64,000 nucleotides of DNA, taken from Pseudomonas sp. Irchel 3H7. Its GTDB lineage: Bacteria; Pseudomonadota; Gammaproteobacteria; Pseudomonadales; Pseudomonadaceae. The DNA lies in contig NZ_FYEA01000011.1 in assembly GCF_900187605.1 (NCBI RefSeq), positions 186,001 to 250,000 of the forward strand, written 5' to 3'. Positions 7,935-16,817 of the stretch are shown in pieces. Under the pieces are notes generated by a model. The model made no database searches. It worked only from the letters and a program-made list of their open reading frames with translations, and was not told the DNA's origin. Each line of letters opens with the position of its first letter. The stretch's first letter is position 1. Made by a program: the position numbers and the translations under genes.

Positions 7935-8279
7935 TCAAAGGACGGGCAAAGTCTTGTCCTTGATCACTTTGCTCGGCCCGTTCACCTTGACGCTGGCAAT
8001 GCCTTTATCGCACGCCGCATCCGATGAATACGCTTCGCTGCTGCCGATGACCTGATGATTGGCCGCTTTCAGGTTGAAGTACGGGTGGCCGTCCTTCGTC
8101 GATTTCTTCTCGTAGCGCTCATCCAGCGGGCTGTTGGTTTGCACCGCCGTGATGCCGCCGTCGGCCGCTGCGCGAGTGGTGTACAGCTCGCTGGTCAGAA
8201 TCGTTTCGGCATTCGCCGCTTTCAACACGAACCTGAACTGGCCGTTGCTGCTTTTACTGAGTTCGTACCATCCGGACAT
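7935..8279 (-). CDS. YegP-family (DUF1508) protein
   Basis: A 114-residue protein made of two DUF1508 repeats: residues ~10-48 (GQFRFVLKAANAETILTSE) and ~62-100 (GHPYFNLKAANHQVIGSSE), each ending in A-x-x-x-GI. This is the two-copy form seen in E. coli YegP, a small cytoplasmic protein of unknown function. ATG 8279 is preceded by GGAGC at an 8-nt distance; the longer open frame upstream contains REP sequence and is not coding. Confidence 0.9.
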   Translation of the reverse strand: MSGWYELSKSSNGQFRFVLKAANAETILTSELYTTRAAADGGITAVQTNSPLDERYEKKSTKDGHPYFNLKAANHQVIGSSEAYSSDAACDKGIASVKVNGPSKVIKDKTLPVL

Positions 8280-8361
8280 GTTCGTTGCTCCTTGGCGATT
8301 GAGAGATTTCGCGCAAATGAGTAAAGACCAGCCCCAGCCTTCTGTCGCCTGTACCGGCCCA

Positions 8362-8452
8362 ATCGCTGGCAAGCCAGCTCCCACAGGGGTCTGTTGTGTG
8401 CCCTATAACTGTGCCGCATCACAATACCTGTGGGAGCTGGCTTGCCAGCGAT
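8362..8452. repeat. REP inverted pair (ggcttgccagcg family)
   Basis: ATCGCTGGCAAGCCAGCTCC starting at 8362 is mirrored by GGAGCTGGCTTGCCAGCGAT ending at 8452. It lies between two minus-strand genes. Confidence 0.9.
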
Positions 8453-8471
8453 GGGGTCAACCCGGTCTGGC

Positions 8472-8777
8472 CTATTTCACCACCGCCCGCACCACCGACA
8501 ACTCCGGCGCACTCACCCGCCGCTGACTCAGATAGCGCATACAACTCACCCGCAGGAACGAGGCAAAATTCACCACCTCACCGCGATAATCCATCACCTC
8601 TTCATACAGCTTGGCGATCAGTTGGTTGGTGGTCATGCCGTCGACCTCGGCGATTTCGCTGAGGATGTCCCAGAACTGATTCTCCAGACGCAGCGTCGTC
8701 ACCACGCCGCAGATGCGCAGCGAACGCGAGCGTGACTCATAAAGAATCGGGTCAGCCTTGACGTAGAGCTCGCACAT
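8472..8777 (-). CDS. Ribbon-helix-helix domain protein
   Basis: A 101-residue protein. Residues ~25-65 (VVTTLRLENQFWDILSEIAE then VDGMTTNQLIAKLYEEV) fit a ribbon-helix-helix fold: a short strand with alternating residues, helix, G-turn, helix. Such proteins are small dimeric DNA-binding regulators. The C terminus (VNFASFLRVSCMRYLSQRR) is helical and basic. It lies 13 bp downstream of the DJ-1/PfpI gene on the same strand and may be in its operon; target unknown. Confidence 0.8.
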   Translation of the reverse strand: MCELYVKADPILYESRSRSLRICGVVTTLRLENQFWDILSEIAEVDGMTTNQLIAKLYEEVMDYRGEVVNFASFLRVSCMRYLSQRRVSAPELSVVRAVVK

Positions 8778-8790
8778 CAGCGGATCCTCG

Positions 8791-9372
8791 TTACAGGGTG
8801 ATTTTAGTGCCGAGCAAGCCGAGGAAACCGGCCAGCCAGTTCGGATGCGCCGGCCATGCCGGCGCCGTGGCCAGATTGCCTTGAACGTGGCCGTCCGTCA
8901 CCGGAATATCGATGTACGTCCCGCCCGCCAGTCGCACTTCCGGCGCGCAGGCTGGATAGGCGCTGCATTCGCGACCTTCCAGAATGCCCGCTGCTGCCAG
9001 CAGTTGCGCGCCGTGGCAAACGGCAGCAATCGGTTTACCGGCCTTGTCGAAGGCACGCACCAGGTCGAGGACTTTTTCGTTCAGGCGCAGGTATTCCGGG
9101 GCACGACCGCCGGGGATCAACAGCGCGTCGTAATCGGCTTCGCTGACCTTGGCGAAGTCGAAGTTGAGGGCGAACAGGTGACCGGGCTTTTCGCTGTAGG
9201 TCTGATCGCCTTCGAAATCATGGATCGCGGTGCGCACGGTTTTGCCGGCAGCCTTGTCCGGGCATACGGCGTGAACGGTATGACCAACCATTTGCAGGGC
9301 CTGGAATGGCACCATCACTTCGTAGTCTTCGACGTAATCGCCGACCAGCATCAGGATCTTTTTCGCGGCCAT
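8791..9372 (-). CDS. DJ-1/PfpI-family protein
   Basis: A 193-residue member of the DJ-1/PfpI superfamily (intracellular peptidase-like, glyoxalase III/deglycase or stress proteins). The nucleophile elbow AVCHGAQLLAAAG gives Cys119-His120, and an acidic partner is available in GDYVEDYE (Glu15 or Glu18). LLIPGGRAPEYLR (residues 84-96) is typical of the family. ATG 9372 with GGAG upstream is chosen over a start 13 codons earlier. Activity is not predictable, but detoxification of reactive carbonyls is common in the family. Confidence 0.92.
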   Translation of the reverse strand: MAAKKILMLVGDYVEDYEVMVPFQALQMVGHTVHAVCPDKAAGKTVRTAIHDFEGDQTYSEKPGHLFALNFDFAKVSEADYDALLIPGGRAPEYLRLNEKVLDLVRAFDKAGKPIAAVCHGAQLLAAAGILEGRECSAYPACAPEVRLAGGTYIDIPVTDGHVQGNLATAPAWPAHPNWLAGFLGLLGTKITL

Positions 9373-9458
9373 GGGGAGGTCTCCTCTGGGGGAATGCTTG
9401 GGAGTATTCAAGGTAGACCTATTCGACAGTGACGGGTAACAACGGGCTACTACCGAGT

Positions 9459-9537
9459 TGACGCCATCGCGAGCAGGCTCACTCCTACAGGGGTACGCAT
9501 TTCAACTGTAGGAGTGAGCCTGCTCGCGATGGCGTCA
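9459..9537. repeat. REP inverted pair (gagcaggct family)
   Basis: TGACGCCATCGCGAGCAGGC at 9459-9478 is mirrored at the other end, finishing with GGCGTCA at 9537. It lies between divergent genes (DJ-1/PfpI and the EamA transporter), at less than 170 bp from both starts. Confidence 0.92.
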
Positions 9538-9641
9538 GCAAACTGTACGGATAAGTCTGTGCCTAGCTGTAACAGCTCGCAACGCCCGGTTTATGGCTTG
9601 ATGAAGGTCATTCCCAACCACCTTCAATTTCGGTCCCCATC

Positions 9642-10532
9642 ATGTCCTCGCGCGAAAACACCGGCATGGCCCTCGGCCTGCTCGGCGTGGTGATTTTCAG
9701 CCTTACCCTGCCCTTCACCCGCATCGTGGTGCAGGAACTGCACCCGCTGCTCAACGGTTTGGGCCGGGCACTGTTCGCGGCGATTCCAGCAGCGTTGCTG
9801 TTGTTGTGGCGTCGCGAGAAGTGGCCAACCTGGCAGCAAATCAAAGGCCTGAGCATGGTGATCGCCGGGGTGATTCTGGGTTTTCCAGTGTTGTCGGCGT
9901 GGGCCATGCAAACCTTGCCCGCGTCCCACGGTGCACTGGTCAACGGCTTGCAACCATTGTGCGTGGCGCTGTATGCCGCATGGCTGTCCCACGAACGTCC
10001 ATCGAAAGCCTTCTGGGCCTGTGCGGCGTTGGGCAGTGCATTGGTGCTCGGTTATGCGTTGTACACCGGGGCCGGCAGTATTCAGGCCGGTGATCTGTTG
10101 ATGCTCGGCGCGATTGCGGTGGGTGGGCTGGGTTACGCCGAAGGCGGACGGTTGGCCAAGGAGATGGGTGGCTGGCAGGTGATCTGCTGGGCGCTGGTGC
10201 TGTCGACGCCGCTGTTGATCGGGCCGGTGCTGTATCTGGCGCTTCAGCATCAGGGCGCGGTATCGGCCAAGACCTGGTGGGCGTTTGGGTATGTGGCGCT
10301 GTTTTCGCAGTTTCTTGGGTTCTTTGCGTGGTACGCCGGGCTGGCCATGGGTGGGATTGCCCGGGTCAGTCAGATCCAGTTGTTGCAGATCTTCTTCACC
10401 ATTGCATTCTCAGCGCTGTTCTTTGGTGAACATGTCGAGCCGATTACCTGGCTGTTTGCCTGTGGCGTGATTGCAACGGTCATGCTCGGTCGTAAAACCG
10501 CGGTGCGCCCGGCGCAACCTGCCACAGCTTGA
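9642..10532 (+). CDS. EamA-family (DMT) transporter
   Basis: A 296-residue inner-membrane protein with two EamA repeats of five membrane helices each. Typical features are LTLPFTRIVVQELHPLLNGLGRALFAAIPAALLLLWRRE split over the first helices, and FAWYAGLAMGGIARVSQIQL in the second repeat. The family includes amino-acid and metabolite exporters; substrate unknown. No strong ribosome-binding site precedes ATG 9642. It is convergent with the methyltransferase gene, 24 bp away. Confidence 0.9.
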   Translation: MSSRENTGMALGLLGVVIFSLTLPFTRIVVQELHPLLNGLGRALFAAIPAALLLLWRREKWPTWQQIKGLSMVIAGVILGFPVLSAWAMQTLPASHGALVNGLQPLCVALYAAWLSHERPSKAFWACAALGSALVLGYALYTGAGSIQAGDLLMLGAIAVGGLGYAEGGRLAKEMGGWQVICWALVLSTPLLIGPVLYLALQHQGAVSAKTWWAFGYVALFSQFLGFFAWYAGLAMGGIARVSQIQLLQIFFTIAFSALFFGEHVEPITWLFACGVIATVMLGRKTAVRPAQPATA

Positions 10533-10556
10533 ACACATAACCTTGTAGGGACCGAG

Positions 10557-11774
10557 TCAGGCGAGATAGCCATCCGCGCGCAGCAAGGTTTCCAGGCAGT
10601 GTTCGCTGATGTTGTAGAACGCTTTCAACTCTTCGATCTTCACCAACAACTGCGCTGGGTCGACCGGCTCGGCGCGTTTCACCGCCAGAATCATTTTGTT
10701 CTTGTTGGTGTGTTCCAGCGAGATGAACTCGAACACCTTGGTCTCGTAACCACAGGCTTCAAGGAACAACGCACGCAGGCTGTCGGTGACCATTTCCGCC
10801 TGCTGGCCCAGGTGCAAACCATATTGCAACATCGGTTTGAGCAGCGCCGGGCTCTGGATCTGCAGGCGAATCTGTTTGTGGCAGCACGGCGAGCACATGA
10901 TGATCGACGCGCCTGAGCGGATGCCGGTGTGGATCGCGTAGTCGGTGGCGATATCGCAGGCATGCAGGGCGATCATCACATCCAGCTCGCTCGGCGCCAC
11001 GCTGCGCACGTCACCGCACTTGAACACCAGCCCCGGATGATCGAGTTTCGCGGCGGCAGCGTTGCACAGGTTGACCATCTCTTCGCGCAACTCGACGCCG
11101 GTGACTTCGCCTTCCGCCTTAAGCGTGTTGCGCAGGTAATCGTGAATCGCGAACGTCAAATAGCCCTTGCCCGAACCGAAATCCGCCACGCGTACCGGTT
11201 GGTCCAGCGCCAGCGGTGACGAGGTCAGGGCATGGCTGAATACTTCGATGAACTTGTTGATCTGCTTCCACTTGCGCGACATCGCCGGAATCAGCTCATG
11301 TTGCGCGTTGGTCACGCCCAAGTCTTTGAGGAACGGTCGGCTCAACTCAAGAAAACGGTTTTTCTCACGGTTGTGCTCGGCGGACGGCGCCTCGCGCAAT
11401 TGCTGAGGTTTGCTCTTGAACAGCGAAGGCTTGCCCTTTTTGCTGTATTCCAGCTGAGCTTCGTCAGTTACCGCGAGTAAATGCGCATTCTTGAACGAGG
11501 CCGGCAACAGCGCGGCAATCGCCGCCACGCCGTCGACCAGGGTCAGGTTTTTGGTGATGTCGCGGGTTTTGTAGCGATAGACGAACGACAGATTCGGCTG
11601 CGCTTTGACCGTCACCGGTTTGATGATGACTCGCTGCAAATCCACTTCTTCGCCGACGTACTTGGCCAGCACCAGTTTGATGAAGCCGTTCTGGTCGAGG
11701 CTGGTTTGCAGCAGCTCGATGAACTGGGCGTGGTGATCGGGCGCGGGCTTGGTGGCAGGTGCAGTAACGGACAT
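10557..11774 (-). CDS. SAM-dependent methyltransferase (Methyltransf_32-like)
   Basis: A 405-residue cytoplasmic protein. The SAM-binding motif I is VADFGSGKGYLTFA (residues 196-209), followed by VTGVELREEMV (motif II region), FKCGDVR and ALHACDIATDYAI. A CSPCCHKQ cluster near residue 307 and an N-terminal ~150-residue domain complete the family pattern of Methyltransf_32 proteins, which are found in many proteobacteria and eukaryotes. The substrate is unknown; the family includes RNA-methylation candidates. Confidence 0.85.
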   Translation of the reverse strand: MSVTAPATKPAPDHHAQFIELLQTSLDQNGFIKLVLAKYVGEEVDLQRVIIKPVTVKAQPNLSFVYRYKTRDITKNLTLVDGVAAIAALLPASFKNAHLLAVTDEAQLEYSKKGKPSLFKSKPQQLREAPSAEHNREKNRFLELSRPFLKDLGVTNAQHELIPAMSRKWKQINKFIEVFSHALTSSPLALDQPVRVADFGSGKGYLTFAIHDYLRNTLKAEGEVTGVELREEMVNLCNAAAAKLDHPGLVFKCGDVRSVAPSELDVMIALHACDIATDYAIHTGIRSGASIIMCSPCCHKQIRLQIQSPALLKPMLQYGLHLGQQAEMVTDSLRALFLEACGYETKVFEFISLEHTNKNKMILAVKRAEPVDPAQLLVKIEELKAFYNISEHCLETLLRADGYLA

Positions 11775-11875
11775 GGAAAAGCGGCCTCGGACGGGCGAAA
11801 TCGGGAATGGCGGGTATTTTAGGGGGGATGGGGGTTGGGGACACGCTCTTATTTACCCAACGGTTGTCAGAAGCA

Positions 11876-12076
11876 CCCTCACCCTAGCCCTCTCCCGGAG
11901 GGAGAGGGGACTGACCGAGGTATTTTCACGAGTTACGCCGACCTGAAATACCGAGCCGAACTCAGGTCAGAACGAGTTGCTTTGAATCCATGATCGACTC
12001 GTTCTTTCAGGTCGATGTCGAGCACCAGACACCTCGGTCGGCCCCCTCTCCCTCTGGGAGAGGGCTGGGGTGAGGG
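11876..12076. repeat. Inverted-repeat element, 'ccctctccc' family copy 1
   Basis: The ends are CCTCACCCTAGCCCTCTCCC (about 11877-11896) and its near-reverse-complement ending in GGGTGAGGG at 12076. Each end also carries its own small palindrome (CCCTCTCCCGGAGGGAGAGG). Interior motifs ACTGACCGAGGT and its inverse, plus GCCGACCTGAAATACCG and its inverse around 12005-12015, show that about 200 bp is one large imperfect inverted repeat with no open frame. Related copies are at 26465-26606 and 50395-50776. It fills the 329-bp gap between the methyltransferase and TPM genes. Confidence 0.85.
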
Positions 12077-12103
12077 TTTGGATCTAAAACAGGAAGAAAG
12101 TAT

Positions 12104-12721
12104 TCAGCCCAACACCACCAACCGATTCGGCAACTCATTCCTCACCTGCGTCACCGGCACATGAACCTTCAGCAATTCCCCACACGCCTCGATACACGTC
12201 ACAAACCCCTCCAGCGTGCGCCCGTGCCTGACCTGCTCGGTAAACGCCGCGACAATCGCATCCCAGGATTTATTATCGAGCCGTTTGGAAATCCCCTCAT
12301 CCACCAGAATCTCCACATACCGCTCCGCCTCACACACAAAAATCAGCATTCCCGTGCTGCCCACAGTGTGGTGCAGGTTCTGCTCGAGAAACTGCCGCCG
12401 CGCCAGGTTCGACGCGCGCCAGTGCCGTACGCGGCGGGGAATCAGATGGGTGGTGATTTTCGGCAAACGAAACAGCAGGCACAGCACGATAAACGCGCCC
12501 CATTGCACCAGCAGCAGACTGCGCAGGGTCAGCCAGCCGGTCAGGTAGTGCACGACGCCCGGCACCACCAGCGCCAACAGGCTCGCCCACAGCAGCGGGA
12601 TGTACGCGTAGTCATCAGCGCGCGCCGCGAGCACCGTTACCAGTTCGGCGTCGGTGTCGCGCTCGACCCGGGCAATCGCCTCGGCGACTTTGCGTTGTTC
12701 GTGTTCGGTCAGTAATGCCAT
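12104..12721 (-). CDS. TPM-domain membrane protein, last gene of the lemA operon
   Basis: A 205-residue protein with a TPM (TLP18.3/Psb32/MOLO-1) domain split by a hydrophobic hairpin: residues ~42-85 hold two membrane segments (YIPLLWASLLALVVPGVVHY; LLLVQWGAFIVLCLLF), and the C-terminal part GMLIFVCEAERYVEILVDEGI is the TPM core. It starts 33 bp after the stop of the larger TPM protein, completing the lemA-TPM-TPM set found in many proteobacteria. Function unknown; membrane stress is a common suggestion. Confidence 0.88.
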   Translation of the reverse strand: MALLTEHEQRKVAEAIARVERDTDAELVTVLAARADDYAYIPLLWASLLALVVPGVVHYLTGWLTLRSLLLVQWGAFIVLCLLFRLPKITTHLIPRRVRHWRASNLARRQFLEQNLHHTVGSTGMLIFVCEAERYVEILVDEGISKRLDNKSWDAIVAAFTEQVRHGRTLEGFVTCIEACGELLKVHVPVTQVRNELPNRLVVLG

Positions 12722-12754
12722 GTTGAAAAGTGCCTGCTCATTATTCTTCTGATT

Positions 12755-13510
12755 TCACCAGCCGCCGGACGAACCACCGCCGCCGAAACTGCCCCCGCCG
12801 CCGCTGAAGCCCCCGCCTCCACCGCCGCCGCCAAAACCGCCACCACCGCCGAAGCCGCCCCCTCCTCCGGAGCCACCCCGGCCGGCAGGCAGGATACCGA
12901 GCATCTGGCAGACAAACACCGTCAGGATGAACAACATCACCAAAAACACGAACAATCCCGGGTGCCGCGAGATGAAATCATCGGACGGATCACCACTGGA
13001 CTCATAAACCGTCGATGGCTCATCCAGCGGATTACCACCGAGCACCACCAGCATCGCCGCGACGCCGTCGCTGATGCCTTTGCTGAAGTTGCCGCTTTTG
13101 AATGCAGGAGTGATGACTTGATGAATGATCACTGAAGTCTGCGCGTCGGTCAGCCGGTCTTCGAGGCCATAACCGACTTCGATGCGCAGTTTGCGCTCGT
13201 CACGGGCAACGATCAGCAGCGCGCCGTTGTTCTTGTCCTTTTGACCAATCGCCCAATGACGCCCGAGCTGAACGCCGAAGTCCTCAATGGTCGTGCCTTG
13301 CAGATCCGGCAGCGTGACCACGACTAACTGCTCGCCGGTCGCCTGCTCGTGGGCCTGCAACTGCTGGCTCAGTTGCGCGCGCACCGACGGCTCGAGCATC
13401 TGCGCTTCGTCCACTACCCGCCCGCTCAGCGCCGGGAACGTCAACTCGGCGTGGGCGCTGAAGGCTAATACCCACAGCACCAACACCAGGCCCATTTTCA
13501 ACACGCGCAT
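12755..13510 (-). CDS. TPM-domain protein with Gly-rich C terminus
   Basis: A 251-residue secreted/membrane protein. A signal peptide (MRVLKMGLVLVLWVLAFSAHA) is followed by a TPM domain (residues ~25-150, with NGALLIVARDERKLRIEVGYG), a membrane helix near 185-207 and a ~45-residue tail of almost pure Gly/Ser with Phe (GGGFGGGGGFGGGG). This is the YgcG-type architecture. ATG 13510 is used because GAGG lies 6 nt upstream. It is 13 bp from lemA on the same strand. Confidence 0.93.
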   Translation of the reverse strand: MRVLKMGLVLVLWVLAFSAHAELTFPALSGRVVDEAQMLEPSVRAQLSQQLQAHEQATGEQLVVVTLPDLQGTTIEDFGVQLGRHWAIGQKDKNNGALLIVARDERKLRIEVGYGLEDRLTDAQTSVIIHQVITPAFKSGNFSKGISDGVAAMLVVLGGNPLDEPSTVYESSGDPSDDFISRHPGLFVFLVMLFILTVFVCQMLGILPAGRGGSGGGGGFGGGGGFGGGGGGGGFSGGGGSFGGGGSSGGW

Positions 13511-13523
13511 GGACAACCTCGAA

Positions 13524-14132
13524 TCAGAATTTCACTTCCGGGGCCTTTTCCGCGCCGGGCGTGGTGGCTTCGAAGGTTTCGCGGATCGGCAGATCGCTGT
13601 ACATCACGCTGTGCCAGAGGCGACCGGGAAAGGTGCGGATCTCGGTGTTGTATTTCTGCACCGCCAGAATGAAATCGCGGCGTGCCACGGCAATGCGGTT
13701 TTCCGTGCCTTCCAGTTGCGATTGCAGGGCGAGGAAGTTCTGGTTGGCTTTCAGGTCCGGATAACGCTCGGAGACCACCATCAAACGGCTCAATGCGCCG
13801 CTCAGTTGATCCTGCGCCTGCTGGAACTGCTTGAGCTTCTCGGGATTGTCGAGAGTGCTGGCGTCGACCTGAATCGACGTGGCTTTCGCCCGCGCCTCAA
13901 TCACTGCCGTGAGAGTTTCCTCTTCATGCTTGGCGTAACCCTTGACCGTCTCCACCAGATTGGGGATCAGGTCGGCACGGCGCTGGTACTGGTTCTGCAC
14001 CTGGCCCCATGCGGCTTTGGCCTGTTCGTCGAGGGTCGGGATATTGTTGATGCCGCACGCGGTCAACAGCGTGGCCAGCACCAGCAGTGTGGCGACCTGC
14101 AAACGTGAGCGATTGGTTGGGCTTACATTCAT
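13524..14132 (-). CDS. lemA: LemA-family lipoprotein
   Basis: A 202-residue LemA-family protein. Residues 1-26 are a lipoprotein signal ending in the lipobox LLTAC (Cys26); the rest is the helical LemA domain (ADLIPNLVETVKGYAKHEEE, LSRLMVVSERYPDLKANQNF, RNRIAVARRDF-like segment). AAGGAG 10 nt upstream supports ATG 14132 rather than a start seven codons earlier. First gene of lemA-TPM-TPM. The family's molecular role is unknown; note that it is unrelated to the Pseudomonas sensor kinase GacS, once also called LemA. Confidence 0.92.
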   Translation of the reverse strand: MNVSPTNRSRLQVATLLVLATLLTACGINNIPTLDEQAKAAWGQVQNQYQRRADLIPNLVETVKGYAKHEEETLTAVIEARAKATSIQVDASTLDNPEKLKQFQQAQDQLSGALSRLMVVSERYPDLKANQNFLALQSQLEGTENRIAVARRDFILAVQKYNTEIRTFPGRLWHSVMYSDLPIRETFEATTPGAEKAPEVKF

Positions 14133-14393
14133 CGCGGTGATGCTCCTTGGCACATATCATTATAAAAACCGAGCGCGAAACATTCTCAGCGGGCTCTTGG
14201 GGCATAATCGGCCGCGTCGCTGGATTACGACGGGGCAATGGGCTAAAAAGTGCCCTGCGTGATCATGCGGCCAAGTGTCGGCTGCCGTTTTTGGCTCTGT
14301 TTCTTTGAGCCTGTACCCGAACAACAATAGTCGCTCCCTAAATTTTGGCTGGCCGGCGTTGCATCGCCGCTTGGGCCCTTGAGAAAACTATTC
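14133..14393 (+). promoter_or_regulatory. Divergent lemA/bglX intergenic region with a possible Hfq/Crc motif
   Basis: The 261-bp region holds the promoters of both genes. A -10-like CATAAT lies at 14203-14208. AACAACAA at 14320-14327 fits the AANAANAA motif bound by Hfq/Crc in Pseudomonas catabolite repression, though it is 67 nt before the bglX start rather than at it. Confidence 0.35.
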
Positions 14394-16685
14394 ATGAAGA
14401 AGCTGTGTTTGCTGGGTCTGTTCGTCAGCCTGGCCAGTCATCAAGTATTGGCCGCCACGACCCCGGTACCCCTGGAAAACAAGGATGCGTTCATCAGCAA
14501 CCTGATGAACCAGATGACCCTCGATGAAAAGATCGGCCAGTTGCGCCTGATCAGCATCGGCCCGGAAATGCCCCGCGAGCTGATCCGCAAAGAGATCGCT
14601 GCCGGCAATATCGGCGGTACGTTCAACTCGATCACCCGCCCGGAAAACCGACCGATGCAGGACGCTGCGATGCGCAGCCGCCTGAAGATTCCGATGTTTT
14701 TTGCGTACGACGTGATCCACGGTCACCGTACGATTTTCCCGATTCCGCTGGCCCTCGCCTCGAGCTGGGACATGGACGCCATCGGCCAGTCCGGACGTGT
14801 TGCCGCTAAAGAAGCCGCTGCCGACAGCCTCGACATTACCTTCGCGCCGATGGTCGACATCTCCCGCGACCCGCGCTGGGGCCGTAGCTCCGAAGGTTTC
14901 GGTGAAGATACCTACCTGACCTCGCGCATTGCCGGCGTCATGGTGCGCGCCTATCAGGGCGCCACCCCGAGTGCGGCCGACAGCATCATGGCCAGCGTCA
15001 AGCACTTCGCCCTGTACGGCGCGGTCGAGGGCGGTCGCGACTACAACACCGTCGACATGAGTCCGGTGAAGATGTACCAGGATTACCTGCCGCCGTACCG
15101 CGCCGCGATCGATGCCGGCGCCGGCGGCGTGATGGTTGCGTTGAACTCGATCAACGGTATTCCGGCCACCGCCAACACCTGGCTGATGAATGATCTGCTG
15201 CGCAAGGACTGGGGCTTTAAAGGCCTGGCGGTCAGCGACCACGGCGCGATCTTCGAACTGATCAAGCACGGCGTGGCCCGCGACGGTCGTGAAGCGGCGA
15301 AGCTGGCAATCAAGGCCGGCATCGACATGAGCATGAACGACACCCTGTACGGCAAAGAGCTGCCGGGGCTGCTCAAGTCCGGTGAGATCGAGCAGAAAGA
15401 CATCGACAACGCCGTGCGTGAAGTGCTCGCGGCCAAGTACGACATGGGCCTGTTCAAGGACCCGTACCTGCGCATCGGCAAAGCTGAAGATGATCCGGCC
15501 GACACCTACGCCGAGAGCCGTCTGCACCGCGCCGAGGCCCGTGAAGTGGCGCGTCGCAGCATGGTGCTGCTGAAGAACCAGAACGAAACGCTGCCACTGA
15601 AGAAAGACGCGAAAGTCGCGCTGGTCGGCCCGTTGGCCAAAGCCCCGATCGACATGATGGGCAGTTGGGCGGCCGCCGGGCGCCCTGCGCAATCGGTGAC
15701 GCTGTTCGATGGCATGAGTTCGGTGATCGGCAACAAGTCGAACCTGATCTACGCCCGTGGCGCCAACATCACCAGCGACAAGAAGGTGCTCGACTACCTG
15801 AACTTCCTCAACTTCGATGCCCCGGAAGTGGTCGACGATCCGCGCCCGGCCAACGTGCTGATCGACGAAGCAGTGAAAGCTGCCAAGGACGCTGACGTGA
15901 TCGTTGCAGCGGTAGGTGAATCCCGTGGCATGTCCCACGAGTCCTCCAGCCGCACCGACCTGAACATCCCGGAAACCCAGCGCGAGCTGATCCGCGCACT
16001 GAAAGCCACCGGCAAACCGCTGGTGCTGGTGCTGATGAACGGCCGCCCACTGACCATTCTCGAAGAGAACCAGTCGGCTGACGCGATTCTGGAAACCTGG
16101 TTCAGCGGCACCGAGGGCGGCAACGCCATCGCCGACGTGCTGTTCGGCGACTACAACCCGTCGGGCAAACTGCCGGTGACCTTCCCGCGCTCCGTGGGCC
16201 AGATCCCGACTTACTACAACCACCTGAGCATTGGCCGGCCGTTCACGCCGGGCAAACCGGGCAACTACACCTCGCAGTATTTCGATGACACGACTGGCCC
16301 GCTGTTCCCGTTCGGGTATGGCCTGAGCTACACGCAATTCGCCCTGAGCGACATGGCGCTGTCGTCGACCACCCTGAACGCCACCGGCAAGCTCGACGCC
16401 AGCGTCATGGTGAAAAACACCGGCAAGCGCGACGGCGAAACCGTGGTGCAGTTGTACATCCAGGATGTCACCGGCTCGATGATCCGCCCGGTGAAAGAAC
16501 TGAAGAACTTCCAGAAAATCATGCTCAAGGCCGGTGAACAGAAAGTCGTGCACTTCACCATCAGCGAGGATGACCTGAAGTTCTATAACGCCCAGCTCAA
16601 ATATGCGGCAGAGCCTGGCAAGTTCAACGTGCAGATCGGCCTGGATTCCCAAGACGTGACGCAGCAGAGCTTTGAACTGCTGTAA
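14394..16685 (+). CDS. bglX: Periplasmic beta-glucosidase BglX (glycoside hydrolase family 3)
   Basis: A 763-residue GH3 enzyme, close to the length of E. coli BglX (765), which hydrolyses beta-glucosides in the periplasm. An N-terminal signal peptide ends near residue 20 (SHQVLAA). The GH3 N domain carries KHFALYGAVEGGRDYN and the nucleophile Asp in GLAVSDHGAI (Asp near residue 282); the C domain has LLKNQNETLPL, GESRGMSHESSSR and FPFGYGLSYTQF; the end is a fibronectin-III-like domain. ATG 14394 gives a proper signal peptide; a TTG five codons earlier is possible. Expressed alone. Confidence 0.96.
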   Translation: MKKLCLLGLFVSLASHQVLAATTPVPLENKDAFISNLMNQMTLDEKIGQLRLISIGPEMPRELIRKEIAAGNIGGTFNSITRPENRPMQDAAMRSRLKIPMFFAYDVIHGHRTIFPIPLALASSWDMDAIGQSGRVAAKEAAADSLDITFAPMVDISRDPRWGRSSEGFGEDTYLTSRIAGVMVRAYQGATPSAADSIMASVKHFALYGAVEGGRDYNTVDMSPVKMYQDYLPPYRAAIDAGAGGVMVALNSINGIPATANTWLMNDLLRKDWGFKGLAVSDHGAIFELIKHGVARDGREAAKLAIKAGIDMSMNDTLYGKELPGLLKSGEIEQKDIDNAVREVLAAKYDMGLFKDPYLRIGKAEDDPADTYAESRLHRAEAREVARRSMVLLKNQNETLPLKKDAKVALVGPLAKAPIDMMGSWAAAGRPAQSVTLFDGMSSVIGNKSNLIYARGANITSDKKVLDYLNFLNFDAPEVVDDPRPANVLIDEAVKAAKDADVIVAAVGESRGMSHESSSRTDLNIPETQRELIRALKATGKPLVLVLMNGRPLTILEENQSADAILETWFSGTEGGNAIADVLFGDYNPSGKLPVTFPRSVGQIPTYYNHLSIGRPFTPGKPGNYTSQYFDDTTGPLFPFGYGLSYTQFALSDMALSSTTLNATGKLDASVMVKNTGKRDGETVVQLYIQDVTGSMIRPVKELKNFQKIMLKAGEQKVVHFTISEDDLKFYNAQLKYAAEPGKFNVQIGLDSQDVTQQSFELL

Positions 16686-16706
16686 TTTTTCAGGCAACAC
16701 ATAAAC

Positions 16707-16798
16707 CTGTGGGAGCTGGCTTGCCAGCGATGAGGCCGGCACATTCAACATCTCTGTTGACTGATACTCCGCCATCGCTGGCAAGCCAGCTCCCACAG
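16707..16798. repeat. REP inverted pair (ggcttgccagcg family)
   Basis: CTGTGGGAGCTGGCTTGCCA starting at 16707 is mirrored at the end (GCAAGCCAGCTCCCACAG). It lies between the convergent bglX and clsB genes. Confidence 0.92.
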
Positions 16799-16817
16799 TG
16801 TTTTTTTGGTGTAGCAA

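Noticed and set aside
14145..14165. Possible sigma-54 promoter (TTGGCAC) between lemA and bglX
   Set aside because: The expected TTGC-type -12 element is missing at the proper distance.
14388..16817. 809-codon open frame antisense to bglX
   Set aside because: It is Ala/Arg/Gly/His-rich with no domains and no ribosome-binding site; it mirrors the codon bias of the GH3 gene on the other strand.
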